Shown one piece after another: positions 20,743-24,657 of a stretch of DNA of 24,657 nucleotides (the first letter of the stretch is position 1; the number at the start of each line of letters is the position of its first letter). Made by a program: the position numbers and the translations under genes. The DNA lies in NCBI GenBank assembly GCA_964508495.1, contig CAZDUA010000010.1, positions 1-24,657 on the forward strand, read 5' to 3'. The stretch comes from CABMGU01 sp964508495. Its GTDB lineage: Archaea; Nanobdellota; Nanobdellia; Woesearchaeales; ARS49. A model generated the notes under the pieces. It saw only the letters and a list, made by a program, of their open reading frames with translations, did no database searches and was not told where the DNA came from.

Positions 20743-22005
20743 ATGCTAGTCTTCAAATACGACAACGCGCTAATATCCAAAACAAAAACCTTCTCAACAG
20801 CTAAAAAACTCGATTCTGAAATAAAAAAATTGCAAAACGCAAATTATACAAACGATTACGCAAGTGTATGCCTGCCAGATGATGAACATATACTGCAAGT
20901 CGTAAACGCAGCAGTTGCGATAAAAAAGAGACTAAATCCAACACTCATAGTTGTAATCGGCATTGGCGGAAGCAACCTAGGAACGATGGCGGTGCAGGAA
21001 GCAATTCTAGGAAAGAACTGGAATTTATACAACACTCCGCAAATACTGTACGCAGACACAGTAGACCCTGATGAAATACAAGTTGTGATAATCGAAATGC
21101 AACAACACCTGCGACAAGGACACCAAGTATTGCTCAACGTGGTCAGCAAAAGCGGAAGCACAACAGAAACAGTCGCAAACTTTGAAGTCCTGCTTAATGT
21201 TCTGCGAAGACACAGAAAAGACGCTAACAAATACGTTATAGCAACAACAGACAAACACAGTGAATTATGGAATTTGGCAGTCAAAAACGAATTTTCAGTC
21301 CTAGAAATACCAAAAAAAGTTGGCGGAAGATACAGCGTGTTCTCACCAGTAGGGCTATTTCCAATAGGAATGCTTGGAATTAACCTGAAAGATCTGCTAG
21401 ATGGAGCAGCAAAAATGAAAGAACAATGCCTGTCAGCAAAAGGACCGGCAGCGATAGGCGCATCACTGATTTACTTGCACAACAAAACAGGAAAAAACAT
21501 TTACGACCAATTCATATTCTCACCAGACATGGAAAGCTTAGGAAAATGGTACAGGCAATTACTCGCGGAAAGCACTGGCAAGAACACAAAAAGAGCCATA
21601 ACGCCAACAATAAGCATAGGAAGCACAGACCTGCATAGCGTCGGACAATTATATCTCGGAGGGCCATACGACAAACTCACAAACATAATATCAACACACT
21701 TCAACAATACAATAAAAGTACCATACTATCCAGAATATGACAAACTAGTACCAGACTTGCAAAAAAAAGAGCTAAACCACATAATGCACGCGATACTACA
21801 TGGAGTAAAAGCAGCATACAAAAAAGGAAAAAGACCTTTTGTTGAAACAAAACTTGACGGCAAAAACGCAAAGGCAATAGGAGCGTTCATGCAACTAAAA
21901 ATGATAGAAACAATACTTCTAGCCAAACTAATGGGAGTAAACCCATTCGACCAGCCCGCAGTAGAATTGTACAAAAAAGAAACGAGAAAAGTGCTAAGTA
22001 AATAA
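20743..22005 (+). CDS. pgi: Glucose-6-phosphate isomerase
   Basis: This enzyme interconverts glucose 6-phosphate and fructose 6-phosphate in glycolysis and gluconeogenesis. It belongs to the SIS-domain PGI superfamily, not the cupin-type archaeal PGI. Marks: IGIGGSNLGTMA at 72-83, the sugar-phosphate loop SKSGSTTET at 135-143, VGGRYSVFSPVGL at 193-205 with Arg196, LLAESTGK with catalytic Glu276, GSTDLHSVGQ with His298, and the C-terminal NPFDQPAVELYK with the conserved lysine. At 420 residues it is shorter than the 550-residue enterobacterial enzyme and matches the compact bacterial/archaeal form. Residues look complete, so it should be active. No other glycolytic gene is adjacent. It converges on the knottin-repeat gene with 2 nt between the stops. 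Confidence 0.93.
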   Translation: MLVFKYDNALISKTKTFSTAKKLDSEIKKLQNANYTNDYASVCLPDDEHILQVVNAAVAIKKRLNPTLIVVIGIGGSNLGTMAVQEAILGKNWNLYNTPQILYADTVDPDEIQVVIIEMQQHLRQGHQVLLNVVSKSGSTTETVANFEVLLNVLRRHRKDANKYVIATTDKHSELWNLAVKNEFSVLEIPKKVGGRYSVFSPVGLFPIGMLGINLKDLLDGAAKMKEQCLSAKGPAAIGASLIYLHNKTGKNIYDQFIFSPDMESLGKWYRQLLAESTGKNTKRAITPTISIGSTDLHSVGQLYLGGPYDKLTNIISTHFNNTIKVPYYPEYDKLVPDLQKKELNHIMHAILHGVKAAYKKGKRPFVETKLDGKNAKAIGAFMQLKMIETILLAKLMGVNPFDQPAVELYKKETRKVLSK

Positions 22006-22007
22006 TA

Positions 22008-23732
22008 CTATTTTTTTCTCTTACGTTTAAAGAATTCACTGAGATCTTCTTTGTACAAATGTGCCCAGATGATGGCCAGCAAAGAAAGCAATGCAACAGA
22101 AGCAATAATTGGCGGCGTTAAAGACGATAATACAAATTCTTTAAAAATGCCGCCTGTCGGAGTTTGTCCATCAGCGTAGGCAAAACCTTCACCGCTTTGA
22201 CTGCAGGTGCCATCTTTGCAATAATCGTTTAAACAACATTCGGAACTATCAACGCATTTTTCTCCTCTTTCCCTGCAAGGTGAACATTGCCCATTTATAC
22301 AAAATCCTGAACAACAGTTATCGTAGGCACTGCATGAACTTCCCATATCCAAGCATGACGCGCATGTTCCTTCGATGCATACTAGAGTGCTGCAACAATC
22401 AGAGTTATCAATGCATCCCGCCTCATCTTTGTTCAGACATTTGGAACATTCATTTTTAACGCATTTTAATGAAGAACAACAATCAGTGGGGAATGAACAC
22501 TCTTCGCCCTCAGGTAAACAATCTACGCAGCCCCAGTCTTTCAGACAGAATCCTCCGCAACATTCGGAATTATCTCTACAAAAGACATCTTTCTCCAAGC
22601 AGGGTCTGCATTCCTTGTTGACACAGGCAAGGCCTTTGCAACAATCACTTCTAGATGAGCAGCCATGGTCTATATCTGCACAGCACCGATTTTGTTCACT
22701 GCATTTGAGTCCTTCGCAGCAGCGCCACTTTGGCGGTTCGCAAAACTTATTCAAATTTTCACATGGTTCGGGAGTTGGCGTGGGCGTTGGGGTTGCGCAA
22801 TGTGTAGGTGTGGGGGAAACAGACGGCGTTGCTGAAGGGGTTTTTTCAGGTATTTCTGATACAGAAACGCACTCGCAGTCATAATTGCATACTAAAGGAA
22901 TGCCATCCTGATCCTCCATAATATCACCATCAGCATCGACACAAGAATCCTGCGTGCCTGGCTTATCGCAATAATATTTCCCGTGTTTTTTAGGATCAGC
23001 ACAGCCACTTGGCACTGTTGGTGTAGAGCATGGAGTAGGTGTCGGAGTAGGCGTGGGAGTCGGCTTATGTGTCGTTCTACCTCCACCTCCACCGCCGCCA
23101 CCGCCAGAACTTGACGTAGAGGTTGGAGTTGGCGTAGGAGTGGATGTAGGTGTAGGAGTAGGTGTTGGAGTGGGAGTAGAAGTGGACGTAGGCGTGCTTG
23201 TAGGAGTAGGTGTTGGAGTGGGAGTTGGTGAAGGAGTAGGCGTGGGAGTAGGAGTGGACGTAGGTGTAGGAGTAGGTGTCGGGGTAGGTGTTGGAGTGGG
23301 AGTAGAAGTGGACGTAGGCGTGCTTGTAGGAGTAGGCGTCGGGGTAGGTGTTGGAGTGGGAGAAGAAGTGGGTGTTGGTGTTGGAGTTGGTGTCGGCGTA
23401 GGCCCTGGACTACAAAGAGGGGCTAATGTAGGAGGTGGTCCTGCTACACAAACTCCGCCCGTACACAGATCTCCAATACATCCTAAAGATGCGCAATCAC
23501 AACCATCCGGAGTGCATGGAAGCCCGCACTGCTGCGGCGTTATAGCAGAAGGTTCATATGAAATTTGACCAGTAATTCCAGGTGACCTGAAAAGACCTAT
23601 GAACCAACTAAAAAACCTTGAAAGAAATCCGTCTTCCGACGGGTGGGATTGTTCGGCAGACACAATAGTCACGCCAAGAACTAACAAAGTAAACACGATT
23701 GCAACAATACCTACAAATTTTTCTTTTTTCAT
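22008..23732 (-). CDS. Cell-surface protein with Thr/Pro stalk and seven tandem knottin-like repeats
   Basis: A 574-residue type I surface protein. Residues 1-27 are a Sec signal; an amphipathic aromatic stretch (FLSRFFSWFIGLF) follows at 36-48. A first Cys-rich patch spans about 69-107. A long Thr/Pro/Ser stalk runs from about 111 to 207, ending in nine glycines. A middle Cys region includes the acidic DADGDIMEDQDG, which may bind calcium. Residues about 324-510 are seven repeats of C-x6-7-C-x5-6-CC-x3-4-C-x4-5-C, 42 cysteines in all, the spacing of inhibitor cystine knots and Dickkopf-like domains. A membrane segment (about 539-560) and a basic tail (FFKRKRKK) anchor it. The stalk should be heavily glycosylated. 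A binding or adhesive role is inferred; no family member of known function is recognised. Confidence 0.82.
   Translation of the reverse strand: MKKEKFVGIVAIVFTLLVLGVTIVSAEQSHPSEDGFLSRFFSWFIGLFRSPGITGQISYEPSAITPQQCGLPCTPDGCDCASLGCIGDLCTGGVCVAGPPPTLAPLCSPGPTPTPTPTPTPTSSPTPTPTPTPTPTSTPTSTSTPTPTPTPTPTPTPTSTPTPTPTPSPTPTPTPTPTSTPTSTSTPTPTPTPTPTSTPTPTPTSTSSSGGGGGGGGGRTTHKPTPTPTPTPTPCSTPTVPSGCADPKKHGKYYCDKPGTQDSCVDADGDIMEDQDGIPLVCNYDCECVSVSEIPEKTPSATPSVSPTPTHCATPTPTPTPEPCENLNKFCEPPKWRCCEGLKCSEQNRCCADIDHGCSSRSDCCKGLACVNKECRPCLEKDVFCRDNSECCGGFCLKDWGCVDCLPEGEECSFPTDCCSSLKCVKNECSKCLNKDEAGCIDNSDCCSTLVCIEGTCASCLDMGSSCSAYDNCCSGFCINGQCSPCRERGEKCVDSSECCLNDYCKDGTCSQSGEGFAYADGQTPTGGIFKEFVLSSLTPPIIASVALLSLLAIIWAHLYKEDLSEFFKRKRKK
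22203..22763 (-). repeat. Seven tandem six-cysteine (knottin-like) repeats, coding
   Basis: First cysteine at 22763, last at 22203. Unit examples: CLEKDVFCRDNSECCGGFC, and CLPEGEECSFPTDCCSSLKC. Linkers between units are 0-2 residues. The units diverge in sequence but keep cysteine spacing, pointing to old duplication under structural constraint. Confidence 0.75.
23110..23400 (-). repeat. Thr/Pro-coding minisatellite with a 53-bp perfect direct repeat
   Basis: Low-complexity coding repeats of the Thr-Pro stalk. A perfect 53-bp direct repeat occurs at 23158-23210 and 23284-23336, 126 bp (42 codons) apart, so gain or loss of a copy stays in frame. Stalk length is probably variable between strains. 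Confidence 0.7.
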
Positions 23733-23760
23733 TGAATTTTCATGTTATCTGAATGATTGA

Positions 23761-23770
23761 TTATTAAATA
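23761..23770 (-). promoter_or_regulatory. TATA box of the knottin-repeat gene
   Basis: TATTTAATAA on the minus strand, centred about 34 nt before the ATG at 23732. It lies just beyond the stop of the upstream S-layer-like gene, so the two genes may be transcribed separately. Confidence 0.4.
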
Positions 23771-24499
23771 TTATGTAAATATGCTCTTCAACCACGCCCA
23801 CAGACGAGCCCAAAAGCCCTTCTTTTCTACCTTTGGAACAGTTTCCAACGGCTCATACGCTCCAGGAATAGGCGAAGCCTTTACAACGACCTTCTCAGAA
23901 ACGTTTGCTGGCTCAGGTGTTGCGGAAACAGCGGGCATTGGTTCAGGAGTTTGATTAATCGTCTTGTTCAACAATTTCCTATCAAAAAAGGCAGGGGTGG
24001 AACCGGAGTTCGAATTAATCACATACTCAGTAAAATTAATGCTCTTCAAATTAGCATTAGCAACAAATTTGGCAGCAGCATTACGGTCTTTGTCCTTAAG
24101 ACCAGTAATCAACAGTTGTACTTTGCCGTTCTTCTCAAACAACTTAATGTAGCCAACACTGCCTCCTAAATTCTTATAACAAGGCACGGGATTGCCCATT
24201 AATTGCGCAGCAGCAGTATTATCACAAGGACTGCCAATAACAATTGCGTTCTTAATAGTCACATCAGAAATTTCACTATCAAGCTTAGACGTGCCAACCT
24301 CAGTCGTAACGTTCTCAAACTTAGCGAGACTTGAAGAAATAATGGTTGCGGAAACAACATCCAACGCAGAGGACTCCTCGCCAACAACATAAATTGCGTT
24401 AAACTTGCCATTAGAAACATAAAAAGAAGGCCAGTCAGCAATAGTATAAGCGCTAACTGTTGGAATGAGCAATAACAACAGCCACCATACTTTTCTCAT
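23771..24499 (-). CDS. Secreted S-layer-like domain protein with amphipathic C-terminal anchor
   Basis: The 242-residue product has a signal peptide (MRKVWWLLLLLIPTVSA). The body (about 18-160) shows a repeated pattern known from DPANN S-layer-like and secreted proteins: FNAIYVVGEESSALDVVSA, then KNAIVIGSPCDNTAAAQLMG, CYKNLGG, YIKLFEKNGKVQLLITG and DRNAAAKFVANANL. The CDNTAAAQ and LLITGLKDKDRNAAAK segments are the recognisable part. A Pro/Thr/Glu-rich spacer with NxT/NxS sites (about 161-222) follows, then KKGFWARLWAWLKSIF, an aromatic amphipathic helix that likely lies on the membrane. A cell-surface structural or adhesive role is inferred. The promoter region is shared divergently with the nuclease gene at 24545. 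Confidence 0.75.
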   Translation of the reverse strand: MRKVWWLLLLLIPTVSAYTIADWPSFYVSNGKFNAIYVVGEESSALDVVSATIISSSLAKFENVTTEVGTSKLDSEISDVTIKNAIVIGSPCDNTAAAQLMGNPVPCYKNLGGSVGYIKLFEKNGKVQLLITGLKDKDRNAAAKFVANANLKSINFTEYVINSNSGSTPAFFDRKLLNKTINQTPEPMPAVSATPEPANVSEKVVVKASPIPGAYEPLETVPKVEKKGFWARLWAWLKSIFT

Positions 24500-24512
24500 A
24501 AGCGTGCGAACA

Positions 24513-24529
24513 TTTTTATTTATTTAAAG
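24513..24529. promoter_or_regulatory. Shared divergent TATA region
   Basis: TTTTTATTTATTTAAAG. On the minus strand TTTAAATA (24520-24527) is 25 nt before ATG 24499. On the plus strand the same AT block lies about 20-27 nt before ATG 24545. One region seems to drive both genes. Confidence 0.5.
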
Positions 24530-24544
24530 ATTGTTATTCCATAT

Positions 24545-24657
24545 ATGAATACGAAATTGGTGATGCTAATACTTCTAGCAAGCTGTGCGTATAATCCGAG
24601 CGCTGCGCGATACGTAATAGACGGAGACACGTTTGTACTGAACAACGGCGATACAAT
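24545..24657 (+). CDS. Putative lipoprotein thermonuclease (SNase family), 5' part only
   Basis: The frame is open to the window edge (37 complete codons). It begins MNTKLVMLILLASC, a short signal with lipobox cysteine at residue 14, then ARYVIDGDTFVLNNGDT. VIDGDTF-x-L-x-x-G is the first strand pair of staphylococcal nuclease-like domains, where the Asp binds calcium. A membrane-tethered extracellular nuclease is the likely product, useful for taking nucleotides from outside DNA or RNA. The catalytic Arg and Glu residues lie beyond the edge, so activity cannot be judged. The start is supported by the divergent TATA region. Confidence 0.65.
   Translation, partial: MNTKLVMLILLASCAYNPSAARYVIDGDTFVLNNGDT

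Noticed and set aside
23110..23400. CRISPR-like repeat array
   Set aside because: Repeats are short, imperfect, codon-phased and lack unique spacers of constant length; they encode the Thr/Pro stalk.
23053..23568. Open plus-strand frame encoding Gly/Val dipeptide repeats
   Set aside because: It is the antisense shadow of the Thr/Pro stalk. The minus strand has signal peptide, cysteine repeats and membrane anchor in one frame.
1..24657. Insertion sequences, integrases, prophage, attachment sites or defence islands
   Set aside because: No transposase, recombinase, capsid or Cas-like frame and no flanking terminal repeats were seen; the VRR-NUC-like gene alone is not enough to call a mobile or defence element.

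Overview
This window reads as a compact archaeal chromosome segment, most likely from a DPANN archaeon (Woesearchaeota/Pacearchaeota-like; the lineage is inference). The evidence is an archaeal-type isoleucyl-tRNA synthetase, an archaeal ATP-dependent DNA ligase, the archaeal IMP cyclohydrolase PurO, a domain resembling DPANN S-layer-like proteins, and very regular archaeal promoters. Most genes have a TTTAAA/TTTATA-type box about 25-29 nt before the start codon and no leader (leaderless transcripts). A few have a box at about 35-45 nt and a GGTGAT/GAGGT Shine-Dalgarno sequence. Convergent neighbours repeatedly overlap at their 3' ends by 11-21 nt.

Layout. 1-199: left edge, an inverted repeat followed by a T-run. 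200-4741: ileS, then a two-pass membrane protein with a Pro-rich tail interrupted by a stop codon, a 50-residue zinc-ribbon gene and a small unknown. 4742-7672: an unknown Pro/Lys-rich protein, a secreted helical-repeat plus LamG protein and a four-pass membrane protein. 7693-10306: a palindrome around a promoter, then a DUF483-like gene translationally coupled to DNA ligase. 10292-13598: small unknown, RBBP9/YdeN-like hydrolase, PLP enzyme, VRR-NUC-like nuclease and two putative lipoproteins, one with an EF-hand loop. 13696-15989: nucleotide operon pyrE-pyrF (fused) then purO. 16050-16205: a GC-rich multi-hairpin RNA gene candidate with its own promoter and T-run. 16302-18466: small membrane protein, two unknowns and a HAD phosphatase. 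18446-20661: secreted Cys-rich protein, an HTH-Nudix gene split by a frameshift in an A8 tract, a DUF4870-like membrane protein and an unknown. 20743-22005: glucose-6-phosphate isomerase. 22008-24657: a cell-surface block with a 574-residue protein carrying seven tandem six-cysteine knottin-like repeats on a Thr/Pro stalk, an S-layer-like secreted protein, and the start of a lipoprotein nuclease (SNase family) running off the right edge.

Themes. Core metabolism (UMP and IMP synthesis, sugar phosphate isomerisation, tRNA charging, DNA joining) is interleaved with many secreted or membrane proteins of unknown function, as expected of a small archaeon living in contact with other cells. The most unusual items are the structured RNA at 16077-16194, the knottin array at 22203-22763, the split HTH-Nudix gene, the altered OMP decarboxylase motif and the stop codon inside a Pro-rich tail. 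All identifications are by eye from motifs; no database search was possible.
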